NCBI GenBank assembly: GCA_900110395.1
Contig: FODP01000003.1
Coordinates: 434,001-498,000, forward strand
Length of the DNA: 64,000 bases
Source: Rhodospirillales bacterium URHD0017
GTDB lineage: Bacteria > Pseudomonadota > Alphaproteobacteria > Reyranellales > Reyranellaceae
Direction: 5' to 3'
Positions 40,760-50,112 of this stretch are shown here, piece by piece. The notes under the pieces are model-generated. The model saw nothing but the letters and a program-made list of their open reading frames with translations. It was not told the origin of the DNA and searched no databases. The translations under genes and the position numbers were made by a program. Each line of letters begins with the position of its first letter. Positions within the stretch are counted from its first letter, which is position 1.

Positions 40760-41833
40760 TTATTTCTTCGCCAGCGGCCGGATGGCGGCGTGCTGCATGA
40801 TCGAGCCGCGGCCGCGGCTCCACGAGGGAAGAAAGCACGAATGGCCGCCGGCGTCGCCGCCGCCCACGGTGACCAGGATATCGTCGGGAGTGAGCCCGCG
40901 ATGCATAAAACCCTTCTCGGCCAGGGCGTGGGCGCCCGCGCCGTGCTGGGTATCGTATTCGCGGTCGCGGTACTTGCCCACGCCCTCCATGCCCTCGACC
41001 GAGCGCTTGGCGTGGCGGAACAGGAACGCCTGCACCTGCTGCCGCGTCCAGCCGCCGCCGGCCACGATCTGCATGTGCTCGGGCGCCAGGATCACCACGC
41101 TCTGGCCGAGCGTGATGCAGCCGTAGTTGGCCATGGCGTCGGCCACCGAACCCAGGACCTGCTCGGGCGTGTTGCCGCCGTGGTTCTCGACGTTGCAGAA
41201 GCCGCCCGCCGCATAGACGGTGACGCTCGAGGCGCCGGCCGGGTAGCCCTGCTCCTGGCAGAGCGGCGGCCAGGGGTTGCCGCGCATGCGCTCGGCGATG
41301 CACAGGCTATATTTGCCCGGATTGCCTTGCGTCGACTTGTCGGAGATGCCCGGCAGCATCTGGAAGACGTTGCGCAGGATCAGCCGTGTCGCCCGGCCGA
41401 TGGTGGCGTTGGGCCGGTTGCCCGGGCCGAACAGGTTCACGTCGGCGTTCATGCCGATCTCGTCGCCGATGGGACCGCTCACGATCAGCAGCGGCGCCGA
41501 CCCGCCGGTGCTGGCGGTCGAGCCATGGAAGTTGAAAGGCTCGCGGTCCATGGCCTCGAAGGCCGCTACCAGCACGGGGAAGTACGACGGCAGGCAGCCC
41601 GCCATGACGGCGTTGACCGCGGCGGCGTGCAGGGAGAGTTCGAGGCCGGTCGCCGGATGCTTGGCGATGACGGTGTCGGCCGGGCGATGGTCGGCAGCCA
41701 GCATGGCGTGCACGCGGTCGACCTGCGGCGGCACGACCGGCAGGCCGTCGGTCCAGCCCTGGTCGTAGCAATAGTCGATGGCGGCGAGCAGGTCGTCCGG
41801 CGCCTCATGGATGCGCGGTGATGCCGCTGGCAT
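40760..41833 (-). CDS. UGSC-associated protein of unknown function
   Basis: A 357-residue soluble protein directly upstream of, and 11 bases from, the UGSC selenoprotein. The N-terminal motif CYDQGWTDGLPVVPPQVDRV is one I associate with proteins encoded beside, or fused to, UGSC proteins. Further motifs: ATGLELSLHAAAVNAVMAGC, GGSAPLLIVSGPIGDEIGMN and ILVTVGGGDAGGHSCFLPSW. Several Cys and Gly-rich loops suggest a redox or ligand-binding role, but no catalytic assignment is possible. GGGGAGACC precedes ATG 41831-41833. With the selenoprotein it forms a two-gene unit inserted between pcm and the LysM lipoprotein gene. Confidence 0.75.
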   Translation of the reverse strand: MPAASPRIHEAPDDLLAAIDYCYDQGWTDGLPVVPPQVDRVHAMLAADHRPADTVIAKHPATGLELSLHAAAVNAVMAGCLPSYFPVLVAAFEAMDREPFNFHGSTASTGGSAPLLIVSGPIGDEIGMNADVNLFGPGNRPNATIGRATRLILRNVFQMLPGISDKSTQGNPGKYSLCIAERMRGNPWPPLCQEQGYPAGASSVTVYAAGGFCNVENHGGNTPEQVLGSVADAMANYGCITLGQSVVILAPEHMQIVAGGGWTRQQVQAFLFRHAKRSVEGMEGVGKYRDREYDTQHGAGAHALAEKGFMHRGLTPDDILVTVGGGDAGGHSCFLPSWSRGRGSIMQHAAIRPLAKK

Positions 41834-41893
41834 CGCGTGGTCTCCCCGTTGGTTCGGTGAAATCCTAAGCCCCGCGACGCGTAACACAAGCTC

Positions 41894-41970
41894 CTGTCGT
41901 CCTGAGCGCAGCGAAGGACCTCATCGCCGCTTGCAATCGGCATGAGATCCTTTGCTTCGCTCAGGATGAC
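41894..41970. repeat. 77-bp palindromic element, family A (copy of 17441-17517, inverted)
   Basis: It matches the reverse complement of 17441-17517 at 75 of 77 positions, including the asymmetric loop. It lies between the pcm 3' end and the UGSC partner start. Confidence 0.85.
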
Positions 41971-41971
41971 A

Positions 41972-41997
41972 GGAGGCGGACCTTCGGGTCCGCCTCC
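41972..41997. terminator. GC-rich hairpin with TTCG loop just after pcm
   Basis: GGAGGCGGACC-TTCG-GGTCCGCCTCC is an 11-bp perfect stem 2 bases past the pcm stop codon. It has no T-run on either strand. It is likely an end-protecting or terminating structure for the serS-surE-pcm transcript, and it abuts the family A element. Confidence 0.5.
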
Positions 41998-41999
41998 TG

Positions 42000-42647
42000 T
42001 CACCCCTGCCCCAACACCGGCAGCGCGCCGGCCACCAGGGGCACGAAGCGGACCGGCATCAGCGTGTCGCGCTGCAGACCGCTCTCGCTTTTCACGATGC
42101 GCTCGACGACCTGTGCCGTGGGATCGCGGCCGACTGGCACGATCAGGATGCCGCCGACGGCGAGCTGGTCGATCAGCGCCTGCGGGCGCTCCTCGGCGGC
42201 GGCTGTCACGATGATGCGGTCGAACGGTGCCTGGCCCGCCCAGCCCTTGCTGCCGTCACCGACGTCGAACACGACGTTGAAGATGCCGAGATTGATCAAG
42301 AGCTTCTCGGCTTCCTTGGACAAGGGCTTGAAGCGCTCGACCGTGTAGACGCGGCGCGCCAGCTTGGCGAGCACGGCCGCCTGGTAGCCCGATCCGGTGC
42401 CGATCTCGAGCACCTTCATGCGAGGGCCGACGGCGAGCGCCTCGGTCATGGCCGCGACCACCAGCGGCTGGCTGATGGTCTGGCCGAAGGCGATAGGGAG
42501 CGCGGTGTTCTCCCAGGCGCGCTCGGCGAAGGCCGGCGTCACGAAGCGCTCGCGGTCGACGCTGGCGATGGCGCCCAAGACTCTTTCGTCGGCGATGCCC
42601 GACTGCCGCAACTCGGCGATCAGGCGTTGCATGGCCGGGGTATTCAC
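42000..42647 (-). CDS. pcm: protein-L-isoaspartate O-methyltransferase
   Basis: A 215-residue SAM-dependent repair methyltransferase that methylates isoaspartyl residues in damaged proteins. Motifs: DRERFVTPAFAERAWENTAL and the FGQTISQPLVVAAMTEAL substrate segment, SAM motif I VLEIGTGSGYQAAVLA, VYTVERFKPL, and FDRIIVTAAAEERPQAL. The start is taken as GTG 42645-42647, with GAGGCGGGG upstream; a TTG at 42665 and an ATG at 42632 are in frame. It is 14 bases after surE, the common surE-pcm pairing. Confidence 0.92.
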   Translation of the reverse strand: MNTPAMQRLIAELRQSGIADERVLGAIASVDRERFVTPAFAERAWENTALPIAFGQTISQPLVVAAMTEALAVGPRMKVLEIGTGSGYQAAVLAKLARRVYTVERFKPLSKEAEKLLINLGIFNVVFDVGDGSKGWAGQAPFDRIIVTAAAEERPQALIDQLAVGGILIVPVGRDPTAQVVERIVKSESGLQRDTLMPVRFVPLVAGALPVLGQG

Positions 42648-42661
42648 GGCCGGGCCCCGCC

Positions 42662-43456
42662 TCAATCCGCCTTGGGAGTGGCGGCGAACTGCGCGGCAAG
42701 CTTGCGGCGCGTCGCCTCGTGGGTGAGGTCGAGATGCAGCGGCGTCACCGAGACGTAGCCCGAGCGCACCGAGGTGAGATCGCTCTCATCGTCGTGCTCA
42801 TGCTCGCCCGGCGCGTAGGCGATCCAATAGTAGGTGCCGCCGCGCGGGTCGGTACGCTCGACGATGTGGCCGCCGAAACCGCGCACGCCTTGGCGCGTCA
42901 CGCGCACGCCTTTCACGTTGGCGGCGGCCACGTCGGGGAAGTTGACGTTGACGAGAACGTTGCGCGGCATCTCCATCGCCAGCACCCGGCGCGCCACGTC
43001 GGCGCCGAACTGGGTGGCGGTATCCCACTTCACCGGATGGGGATGGCTGTAGGTCTGGCTGAAGGCGATCGAGGGGATGCCGAGCAGGCAGCCTTCCATG
43101 GCGCCGGCGATGGTGCCCGAGTAGGTCACGTCGTCGGACATGTTGCCGCCGCGATTGACCCCCGACAGCACGATGTCGGGCTTGTGGTCCTTGAGCATGT
43201 GCTTGACGGCGAACAGCACGCAGTCGGTCGGCGTGCCCTCGACGGCAAACTTGGTCTCGGTGAGCTGGCGGGCGCGCACCGGATGGGTGAGCGACAGCGA
43301 GTGGCCGGCGCCGCTCTGGTTGTACTCCGGCGCCACCACCCAGACGTCCTGGGAGAGCTGGGTGGCGATGTCGATCATCGCCTCCAGGCCGGGCGCGTTG
43401 ATGCCGTCGTCGTTGGTGACGAGGATGCGCTTGCGCGAGATGTCGGAGGGGGTCAT
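42662..43456 (-). CDS. surE: 5'/3'-nucleotidase SurE
   Basis: A 264-residue metal-dependent nucleoside monophosphatase and survival protein. The N-terminal metal site is [18 protein letters not shown] (Asp pair). Further motifs are [38 protein letters not shown] (Asn ligand) and [19 protein letters not shown]. The C-terminal [20 protein letters not shown] region is normal. ATG 43454-43456 overlaps the serS stop by 4 bases, so translation is coupled. A much longer frame upstream is the shadow of serS. Confidence 0.94.
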   Translation of the reverse strand: MTPSDISRKRILVTNDDGINAPGLEAMIDIATQLSQDVWVVAPEYNQSGAGHSLSLTHPVRARQLTETKFAVEGTPTDCVLFAVKHMLKDHKPDIVLSGVNRGGNMSDDVTYSGTIAGAMEGCLLGIPSIAFSQTYSHPHPVKWDTATQFGADVARRVLAMEMPRNVLVNVNFPDVAAANVKGVRVTRQGVRGFGGHIVERTDPRGGTYYWIAYAPGEHEHDDESDLTSVRSGYVSVTPLHLDLTHEATRRKLAAQFAATPKAD

Positions 43457-44760
43457 TTGCGCTTGCCCGCAATTGCCGAGCTGTGGGGCGCCGGCAGCGC
43501 CGTCAGCCCGGCCATGTAGGGCCGCAGCGCCTCGGGAATGGTCACCGAGCCGTCCTCGTTCTGGTAGTTCTCCAGCACCGCGATCAAGGTGCGGCCGATC
43601 GCCAGGCCCGAGCCGTTCAGCGTGTGCAGGAAACGCGTCCCCTTGCCCTGATTGGGCCGAAAGCGCGCGTTCATGCGGCGCGCCTGGTACTCGCCGCAGT
43701 TCGAGCAGCTCGAAATCTCGCGATAGGCATTCTGGCCGGGCAGCCAGACTTCGATATCGAAGGTCTTGCGCGAGGCCGGCCCCATGTCGCCGCCGCACAG
43801 CATGATGGTGCGGAACGGCAACCCAAGACGCTTCAGAACTTCCTCGGCGCGGCTGGTCATGCGCTGGTGCTCGGCGTCGGACTGCTCGGGTGTCGTGATG
43901 CTGACGAGCTCGACCTTGGGGAACTGGTGCTGGCGGATCATGCCGCGCGTGTCCTTGCCGGCCGCCCCCGCCTCGGAGCGGAAGCAGGGCGTGAAGGCAG
44001 TGAAGCGCAGCGGCAGGTCCTTCTCCTCGACGATGGTGTCGTTCACCAGGTTGGTGAGCGGCACCTCGGCGGTCGGCACCAGCCAGAAGCCGTTGTCGGT
44101 GTGGAACATGTCCTCGGCGAACTTGGGCAGCTGGCCGACGCCATAGGCGGCGTTGTCGCGCACCAGCAGCGGCGGGTTGACCTCGGTGTAGCCGCCCTCT
44201 TCCGACGTGTGCAGGTCGAGCATGAACTGCGCGAGGGCGCGCTCCAGGCGCGCGAGGTGCTTCTTCAGGAACACGAAGCGCGCGCCGGAGATCCTGGCGG
44301 CCGACGCGAAATCCATCTCGCCGGTCGCCTCGCCCAGGGCGACGTGATCCTTTGGCGGGAAGGCGAAGTTGCGCTGGCTGCCGACGCGGCGGATCTCCAC
44401 GTTTCCGGTCTCGTCGGTGCCGTCGGGCACGTCGTCGAACGGCAGGTTGGGCAGCACCTCCAGGCGATGCGTCAGCTCCTCATCGAGGCGCGCCGCCTCG
44501 GCCTCGCCCTTCTTCAGGGTCGCCTCGAGGGCCGCGACCTCGGCCATCAGTGCCTCGGCCGGCTCACCCTTGCCCTTGGCGATGCCGATCTGGCGGCTCA
44601 GCGCCTTGCGTTGGGCCTGCGCCGCCTCGCTCTCTGAGATGGCAGCGCGGCGGCGCTTGTCGATCTCCAGGAGCTCGGCCGACAGCGGCGCCAGGTTGCG
44701 CTTCTTCAGGCCAGCGTCGAACGCAGCGGGGTTCTCCCGGATGAAACGGATGTCATGCAT
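43453..44760 (-). CDS. serS: seryl-tRNA synthetase
   Basis: A 435-residue class II aminoacyl-tRNA synthetase charging tRNA-Ser, and also tRNA-Sec, which is needed for the selenoprotein in this window. The N-terminal tRNA-binding coiled coil spans about 30-105. Motif 2 is [20 protein letters not shown] with [11 protein letters not shown], and motif 3 is [34 protein letters not shown] is the usual SerS segment. The start [20 protein letters not shown] is typical. It lies 2 bases after tatC in the tat-serS-surE-pcm operon. Confidence 0.96.
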   Translation of the reverse strand: MHDIRFIRENPAAFDAGLKKRNLAPLSAELLEIDKRRRAAISESEAAQAQRKALSRQIGIAKGKGEPAEALMAEVAALEATLKKGEAEAARLDEELTHRLEVLPNLPFDDVPDGTDETGNVEIRRVGSQRNFAFPPKDHVALGEATGEMDFASAARISGARFVFLKKHLARLERALAQFMLDLHTSEEGGYTEVNPPLLVRDNAAYGVGQLPKFAEDMFHTDNGFWLVPTAEVPLTNLVNDTIVEEKDLPLRFTAFTPCFRSEAGAAGKDTRGMIRQHQFPKVELVSITTPEQSDAEHQRMTSRAEEVLKRLGLPFRTIMLCGGDMGPASRKTFDIEVWLPGQNAYREISSCSNCGEYQARRMNARFRPNQGKGTRFLHTLNGSGLAIGRTLIAVLENYQNEDGSVTIPEALRPYMAGLTALPAPHSSAIAGKRK

Positions 44761-44762
44761 GG

Positions 44763-45557
44763 TCAGCTACTGGCTTGATCGGCCTTGTTCTCTTCTTCCT
44801 CGGCCTTCTTGTCCTCTGCCTCGCGCTTCTTCTCGATCCAGCGGCCGATCAGGATGCTGATCTCGTAGAAGGCGAGCAGCGGCGCGGCGAGGGCCAGCTG
44901 GCTCACGACGTCGGGCGGCGTCAGCACGGCGGCAACGACGAAAGCGATGACGATGGCGTAGCGCCGCTTGGCGCGCAGCGACTCGGTGCTGACGATGCCG
45001 ACGCGGACCAGCAAGGTCAGCAGCACCGGCACCTCGAAGGCGAAGCCGAAGGCGAAGACCAGCTGCAGCACGCGTTCGAGGTAGTCGGACGAACGCAGGG
45101 TCTTCTCGATGTCGGGCGGCACGTACTGCGTCAGCATGAAATTGATCACGTACGGCATGACGACATAGTACATGGCCGCGCAGCCGGCATAGAACATGAA
45201 CGGCGTGGCGATCAGGAACGGCAGGAAGGCCTTCTTCTCGTGGCGATAGAGGCCGGGCGCCACGAACAGCCAGATCTGCACCGCGATCAGCGGGAAGCCG
45301 ACGATCAGCGACACCATGGCCGAGAGCTTCACGGTGACGAAGAAGAACTCGAAGATGTCGAGGACGACGACCTTGTAGCCGTCACTGGTCGCCGGCTGGA
45401 TCAGGAACGAGAAGATCGGCTTGGCGAAGTAAAAGGTGACGAAGAAGACCAGGAAGAAGCCCAGCAGGGCATAGATCAGCCGCTTGCGCAGCTCGATCAG
45501 GTGATCGAGCAGCGGCATCGGCTTGTCGTCTTCGGGTCCGTCGTGAGCTTGGGTCAA
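44763..45557 (-). CDS. tatC: Tat translocase subunit TatC
   Basis: A 264-residue inner-membrane core of the twin-arginine translocase that recognises folded Tat substrates. It shows [20 protein letters not shown] at the N-terminus, the six-helix layout, and the conserved [16 protein letters not shown] and [14 protein letters not shown] loops. The C-terminus is a Lys/Glu-rich tail. The start is uncertain: TTG 45555-45557 ([15 protein letters not shown]) best matches family length, TTG 45608 would add 17 residues, and ATG 45518 would start at MPLLDHL. It follows tatB in the conserved tatABC order. Confidence 0.92.
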   Translation of the reverse strand: MTQAHDGPEDDKPMPLLDHLIELRKRLIYALLGFFLVFFVTFYFAKPIFSFLIQPATSDGYKVVVLDIFEFFFVTVKLSAMVSLIVGFPLIAVQIWLFVAPGLYRHEKKAFLPFLIATPFMFYAGCAAMYYVVMPYVINFMLTQYVPPDIEKTLRSSDYLERVLQLVFAFGFAFEVPVLLTLLVRVGIVSTESLRAKRRYAIVIAFVVAAVLTPPDVVSQLALAAPLLAFYEISILIGRWIEKKREAEDKKAEEEENKADQASS

Positions 45558-45630
45558 GGGAGGTCTTCGCGGCCTGGGTGGCGCGTTATGCCGCCCTTTG
45601 CAGGGCAATTCAAAGCGCTAATTGGCGCCG

Positions 45631-46128
45631 TCAGCCGGCGGCCACGGCCTTGGCCGGCTTCTCATCGGCTGCAGCCGGCGAGGATTCGGCGACCGGTGCC
45701 GGCTCAGGCAGCGGCTCGCTCGCGATCGAAGACGGCGCCTCCGCTTCTGCGACCGCAGGCTGCGGCTCGGCCGCGATCTGCGGCGCCGATTCCGGTTCGG
45801 CCAGCGGATTGTCGAAGGTGCCCTTGGCCTCGTTGAAGGCCTTCTCGCCCTCGGCCATGCCTTCCTGGATGGCGCTCTTGATCTGCTTGGTGGGATCGAG
45901 CGACTGCAGGTCGAGCCCTGATGATCCTTCGAGCTGCTTCTTGACCTCGTCGAGCTCGGACTGGCGCACCATCTCATCGACATGGCCGCGGAACTCCGAG
46001 GCCATGCCGCGCATCTGGGCCATCCACTTGCCCCAGCTGCGCAACAAGCCCGGCAGCTCCTTGGGGCCGATCACGACCAGTGCAACGATCGCGATGACCA
46101 GAAGCTCGGGACTGTCGATACCAAACAT
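45631..46128 (-). CDS. tatB: Tat translocase subunit TatB
   Basis: A 165-residue protein with one N-terminal membrane helix (MFGIDSPELLVIAIVALVVI), the GPKELPGLLRSWGKWMAQMR hinge and amphipathic helix, and a long acidic, Ala/Pro-rich C-terminal tail. The MFGI start and the Glu in the membrane segment distinguish TatB from TatA. It works with TatC in substrate binding. Confidence 0.92.
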   Translation of the reverse strand: MFGIDSPELLVIAIVALVVIGPKELPGLLRSWGKWMAQMRGMASEFRGHVDEMVRQSELDEVKKQLEGSSGLDLQSLDPTKQIKSAIQEGMAEGEKAFNEAKGTFDNPLAEPESAPQIAAEPQPAVAEAEAPSSIASEPLPEPAPVAESSPAAADEKPAKAVAAG

Positions 46129-46159
46129 CGCTTAGACCGCAGACCGACGAGGCCAGCCG

Positions 46160-46429
46160 TCAGACCTTGGCGGCGCTGTCCTGGTGGACCTGCTGGCCGC
46201 CCGGCGGGGTGGTGGTGGCCTGGGCCGAAATCGGCTTGGCCGTGTCACCCGGCTGGCCGGCGGCCTGCGCCGGCGGGGTCTCTTCCGATGTGCCGCCCAC
46301 GCCCTTCTTGAAGGCCGAGAGGCCCTTGCCGAAGTCGCCCATGAGCGACGAGATCTTGCCGCGACCGCCAAACAGCAGCAGCACGACGGCCAGCACGATT
46401 AGCCAGTGCCATACGCTGAGGCTACCCAT
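46160..46429 (-). CDS. tatA: Tat translocase subunit TatA
   Basis: An 89-residue protein that forms the Tat pore. The membrane helix is [20 protein letters not shown], followed by the amphipathic helix [18 protein letters not shown] and a Pro/Gln/Thr-rich tail. MGSLSVWHW is the typical alphaproteobacterial TatA start. It lies 31 bases upstream of tatB. Confidence 0.93.
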   Translation of the reverse strand: MGSLSVWHWLIVLAVVLLLFGGRGKISSLMGDFGKGLSAFKKGVGGTSEETPPAQAAGQPGDTAKPISAQATTTPPGGQQVHQDSAAKV

Positions 46430-46538
46430 ATTCCAATGCTCCCAAAACGTTTGCGATCGGCGTGATACCGATTATGGCACCCCGCCGGAAGGCCCGGCAA
46501 CCAGTCGAATAAGGCCCTTTGTGGGCCCCCGCGGCCCG

Positions 46539-47240
46539 CTAGCGTCCCGTTTCGTCGACGGCCAGCGGCTCGACCGCCTCGTCCTCGCTCGGCTCGAGCG
46601 GCAGGTCGGGCTCTTCGGCCCGGAATATGGGCGGTTGCGACCGCGGGTCCAAGAGGCCTGCGGCTTTAAGCTCCTCCTGGCCCGGCAGGTCGTCGAGGCT
46701 GGGCAGGCCGAAATGCTCCAGGAAGAAGTCGCTAGTGCCCCAGGTCACGGGCTTGCCCGGCGCGCGGCGGCGGCCCATCGGGCGAATCCAGTTCTGCTCG
46801 AACAACAGATCGAGCGTGCCCTTGCTGAGGCCGACGCCACGCACCTGCTCGATCTCGGCGCGCGTCACCGGCTGGTGATAGGCGATGATGGCCAAGGTCT
46901 CGACGGCGGCGCGCGACAGCTTGCGCGTCACCGGGCGCTCGATCTTGAGCTTCTCCGACAGATCGGGCGCGGTGCGGAAAGCGTAGCCGCCCGCGACCTG
47001 CACCAGGTTGACGCCGCGGCCAGCATACATCTCGGTGAGATCGACGATCAGGCGCTTCACGTCGGCGTCGTTGGGCAGGCGGTCGGCCAGCTCCTTTTCG
47101 TCGAGCGCCTGGGTGCCGGCGAAGACCAATGCTTCCAGAAGCCGCAGATGCTGGGCGTGGTCGCGCGAGACGACGTCGGTGACGTTCTCGTGGGTCACTT
47201 TTTCTTCTGTTTCTGATTCTGACATGAGGAGCACCGTCAT
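46539..47240 (-). CDS. scpB: segregation and condensation protein B
   Basis: A 233-residue winged-helix protein and kleisin-associated subunit of the SMC-ScpAB condensin. Motifs: RLLEALVFAGTQALDEKELA, GVNLVQVAGGYAFRTAPDLS, AAVETLAIIAYHQPVTRAEI and EQVRGVGLSKGTLDLLFEQN, then RAPGKPVTWGTSDFFLEHFG. ATG 47238-47240 overlaps the scpA stop by 4 bases; the second Met at 47225 is an alternative. The acidic tail after about 195 is variable in the family. Confidence 0.93.
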   Translation of the reverse strand: MTVLLMSESETEEKVTHENVTDVVSRDHAQHLRLLEALVFAGTQALDEKELADRLPNDADVKRLIVDLTEMYAGRGVNLVQVAGGYAFRTAPDLSEKLKIERPVTRKLSRAAVETLAIIAYHQPVTRAEIEQVRGVGLSKGTLDLLFEQNWIRPMGRRRAPGKPVTWGTSDFFLEHFGLPSLDDLPGQEELKAAGLLDPRSQPPIFRAEEPDLPLEPSEDEAVEPLAVDETGR

Positions 47241-48040
47241 CGTTGCTCGGTACGTTTACGCAAATAGATCGGGCCGAAGCGCTCGGTCTGGCGCAGCTCG
47301 AGCTGGCCGTCCTTCGCAAGCTGCAGGCCCGCGACGAAGGTCGAGGCCAGCGCCGAACGCCGCCGCGATGGATCGGTGAGGCCGGCTGGCAGGAAGGCTT
47401 CGAGCGTCTGCCAGTCGATGGCGATGCCCAGCATGCGGCCCAGCCGCTCAGCCGCTTCCTCGACCGAGAAGAACTGCATGGGCTCGATCTGGTAGGTGTC
47501 GGCGTCTTTCGGCCGCACCTGATGACCGTAGGCCGACAGCAGATCGTAGAGCTTCACGTCCCACACCGCGCGGCGCACGACGACCACACCTTCGGGCTGC
47601 CCTCGGGAAAAGATGTCCTTGCCGAGCTGCGGGCGGGCCATCAGGCGAACGCCCGCCTCCTGCATGGCTTCGAGGCGGCGCAACTGCCATTGCAGGGCGT
47701 CGGCCATCTCCTGGCCCGACGGTTCCTCGCCGGCCGGCGGCTCGGGCAGCAACAGGCGCGACTTCAGGTAGGCGAGCCAGGCCGCCATGACGAGATAGTC
47801 GGCGGCGAGCTCGAGCCTGAGGCGGCGCGCCTGGGCCACATGGGCCAGGTACTGGTCCACCAGGGCCACCATGGAGATGCGGCGCAGGTCGACCTTCTGG
47901 TCACGAGCAAGCGTCAGCAGCAGGTCGAGCGGGCCCTCGAAACCCTCGAGATTGACGATCAGCTCGCCTTCACCCGGCGCGATCACGTCGGGACCGGCGT
48001 CGGCGAAGTTGTCGTTGGGCGGGCGTTGAGCGTCACTCAT
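47237..48040 (-). CDS. scpA: segregation and condensation protein A (kleisin)
   Basis: A 267-residue kleisin of the SMC condensin complex. The N-terminal motif is LEGFEGPLDLLLTLARDQKV, then MVALVDQYLAHVAQARRLRL and AADYLVMAAWLAYLKSRLLL. The C-terminal winged helix ends ELRQTERFGPIYLRKR. ATG 48038-48040 has GGGGACTGC before it; the frame extends upstream to 48181 but that part is not family-like. It is between nagZ (56 bases upstream) and scpB, a standard alphaproteobacterial order. Confidence 0.94.
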   Translation of the reverse strand: MSDAQRPPNDNFADAGPDVIAPGEGELIVNLEGFEGPLDLLLTLARDQKVDLRRISMVALVDQYLAHVAQARRLRLELAADYLVMAAWLAYLKSRLLLPEPPAGEEPSGQEMADALQWQLRRLEAMQEAGVRLMARPQLGKDIFSRGQPEGVVVVRRAVWDVKLYDLLSAYGHQVRPKDADTYQIEPMQFFSVEEAAERLGRMLGIAIDWQTLEAFLPAGLTDPSRRRSALASTFVAGLQLAKDGQLELRQTERFGPIYLRKRTEQR

Positions 48041-48095
48041 GCAGTCCCCGTTTAGGGCATCGGTGGCCTGCACCGCCACTGGATTAAGGTGAGCC

Positions 48096-49124
48096 TTATC
48101 CCCATTCCGGCAGCAACTCGGCCAGCCGCCGCCTGGCCTCGGCCGGGCCCACCGCGCCGGCCGCGGCGCGCCGGCCGGCAAGGTAGGCGCGGCCGGCCTC
48201 GAAGCGCCGCATGGCGGCCTCGCTCATGGGGCCGGTATGGGAGGCGATTTCCTTCATCTCGGCCATGTTGCCGTTGCAGTGCAGGGCGATGTCGCAGCCG
48301 GCCGCGATCGCGCGCTGGGCGCGCTCGCCCAGCGTGCCGCCCAGCGCCTCCATGGAGAGATCGTCGCTGAGCAGCAGGCCGTCGAAGCCGATGTGGCCGC
48401 GGATCACGTCCTTCACGCCCCGTGCCGATACCGTGATCGGCAGGTCGGCATCGACGGCATCGAACAACAGATGGCCGGTCATCCCCCACGGCAGGTCAGC
48501 CAGGAGCTTGAAGGGCAAAAAGTCGGTGCGCTCCAGCTCCTCGCGCGAGGTCTTGATGTGCGGCAGGTCAAGGTGGCTGTCGACGGTAGCGCGGCCGTGG
48601 CCGGGAATGTGCTTCAGCACCGGCATGACGCCCTCGTCCAGGAGACCGTCGGCGGCGGCGCGGCCCAGCGCCGCCACGGGCTCGGGCCGATCGCCATAGA
48701 CGCGCTCGCCGATGATCGAATGCGTCTCGGGAAAGTCGATGTCGACCATCGGCAGGCAATCGACGTCGGCCCCGATCGAGGCGCAGTCGGCCGCGAGCAG
48801 GCGCGAGTTCAACCGCATGGCTTCGAGTCCGCGCTCGGGATCGCGCCTGTAGAGTTCGCCGATCACGGTTGCGGGTGGCGCCTTGCGCCAGAACGGCGGC
48901 CGCAAGCGCACGACCCGGCCGCCTTCCTGGTCAATCAGCACCGGCGCCTCGGCGCGCCCGACAGCGGCGCGCATGTCGTCGACCAGCCGGCGGGTGCGCT
49001 CGGGCGTGCTGACGTTGCGCGTGAAGATGATGAAGCCGAGCGGATCGACCTCGCGAAAGAACGCACGCTCGTTCACCGTGAGATCGAGACCGGCGGGAGC
49101 GAAGATGACAGCGCGGGGATTCAT
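48096..49124 (-). CDS. nagZ: beta-N-acetylhexosaminidase
   Basis: A 342-residue GH3 enzyme that removes GlcNAc from anhydromuropeptides in peptidoglycan recycling in the cytoplasm. Motifs: VDPLGFIIFTRNVSTPERTR, LIDQEGGRVVRLRPPF and the catalytic loop LKHIPGHGRATVDSHLDLP, with the Asp/His dyad. The nucleophile Asp is in GFDGLLLSDDLSMEAL. The length matches single-domain NagZ. The 75-base upstream gap holds a family B hairpin. Confidence 0.93.
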   Translation of the reverse strand: MNPRAVIFAPAGLDLTVNERAFFREVDPLGFIIFTRNVSTPERTRRLVDDMRAAVGRAEAPVLIDQEGGRVVRLRPPFWRKAPPATVIGELYRRDPERGLEAMRLNSRLLAADCASIGADVDCLPMVDIDFPETHSIIGERVYGDRPEPVAALGRAAADGLLDEGVMPVLKHIPGHGRATVDSHLDLPHIKTSREELERTDFLPFKLLADLPWGMTGHLLFDAVDADLPITVSARGVKDVIRGHIGFDGLLLSDDLSMEALGGTLGERAQRAIAAGCDIALHCNGNMAEMKEIASHTGPMSEAAMRRFEAGRAYLAGRRAAAGAVGPAEARRRLAELLPEWG

Positions 49125-49144
49125 TGAAAGCTTTTCACTTCTAG

Positions 49145-49165
49145 CCTCTCCCCCAAGGGGAGAGG
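49145..49165. repeat. family B hairpin
   Basis: CCTCTCCCCC-AA-GGGGAGAGG-type 21-base hairpin between the SPOR gene stop and the nagZ start. It is a single-copy version of the element at 15088 and 29401. Confidence 0.65.
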
Positions 49166-49200
49166 AACATGACGAAGAGGTCGAGCGGTGCGGCGTAGTG

Positions 49201-50106
49201 TCAGCGTGCCGGCGGGACCAGCACGCAGTCGGCCTTGCGGGTCTTCAGCGTGTTGCAGACGTTCTGTGCCTGCTTCTCGTCGAGCGGTCCGCCCTGGACG
49301 CGATACCACACGCCCTTGTCGCCGAGATCGACGCGCACGGCCTGCATGCGCAAGTTGGCCATCACGTCGCCATGGGCGCTCTGCAGACGCGCCCAGGTCG
49401 ACTTGGCGACATCCTCGTTCTTCACCGAAGCGACCTGCACGCGCCAGCCGCCGACCGGGCCCGAGATATTGTCGATCAGGCTGGCGATGCTGGGCCCGCT
49501 CTCGGTCGCCGCAGGCTTGGTCTCGGTCACCGCCGGCGCGGGCGTCGGAGCGCCCGGTGTCACCGCGGCCGGAGTCGCAGCCTGCAGCGGCGTCGGGGTC
49601 TTGCTCGCGACCTCGGTATCGGGCGGCTTGGGCGCGGCCGGGGTGGGCAGTATCCCGCCGGCCGGCAGCTTGGGATTGGTCGCACCGGGCAGCAGCTTCT
49701 CGGGCTGGGCAGGCACCGTGTTGGGCTGCAGGCGATTGAAGACTTCCTTGTCCTGGTTCGGGACCGTGAGCCCGCCGGCATTCTCGGGCTTCACCCGCGA
49801 CGGGGTCGCCGGGGCCTGAACGACCAGGGGTTCGAGGCCGCGGCCGCCGGCCTTCACATCCTGGTTGTGCGCCCACCACACGACCGAGCCGAAGCTCGCG
49901 ATGGCGGCGATCGAGACCATGACGGTGAGGATCTGGCCACGCCGTCGGTTCACCCGCATGAGCAGGGAATCGCGCGGCGGCGGCGGAATGGAATCAGGTT
50001 CGTGCGCGACGGGCCTGGCCGGTGGATCGAGCCGTACAGACGTTACCGACTCAGCTGGCCGGTAGATGGTTGGACCGTCGCCGGAGGGGGACCGGCGGAT
50101 GTGCAT
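49201..50106 (-). CDS. SPOR-domain membrane protein
   Basis: A 301-residue single-pass protein. A basic, Pro-rich cytoplasmic part (1-58) is followed by the helix ILTVMVSIAAIASFGSVVWW, then a long Pro/Ala periplasmic linker, and a C-terminal SPOR domain (GGWRVQVASVKNEDVAKSTW, VRVDLGDKGVWYRVQGGPLD) ending CNTLKTRKADCVLV. SPOR domains bind denuded glycan strands at the division septum. The position between argS and nagZ is the conserved alphaproteobacterial one. Confidence 0.88.
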   Translation of the reverse strand: MHIRRSPSGDGPTIYRPAESVTSVRLDPPARPVAHEPDSIPPPPRDSLLMRVNRRRGQILTVMVSIAAIASFGSVVWWAHNQDVKAGGRGLEPLVVQAPATPSRVKPENAGGLTVPNQDKEVFNRLQPNTVPAQPEKLLPGATNPKLPAGGILPTPAAPKPPDTEVASKTPTPLQAATPAAVTPGAPTPAPAVTETKPAATESGPSIASLIDNISGPVGGWRVQVASVKNEDVAKSTWARLQSAHGDVMANLRMQAVRVDLGDKGVWYRVQGGPLDEKQAQNVCNTLKTRKADCVLVPPAR

Positions 50107-50112
50107 TTTTCC

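Noticed and set aside
40470..41303. Minus-strand open frame ending at the TGA at 40470, apparently a 277-residue protein
   Set aside because: Only its last 92 codons (from ATG 40748) are real, as the N-terminal half of the UGSC selenoprotein. The upstream part is out of frame with the 40760-41833 gene.
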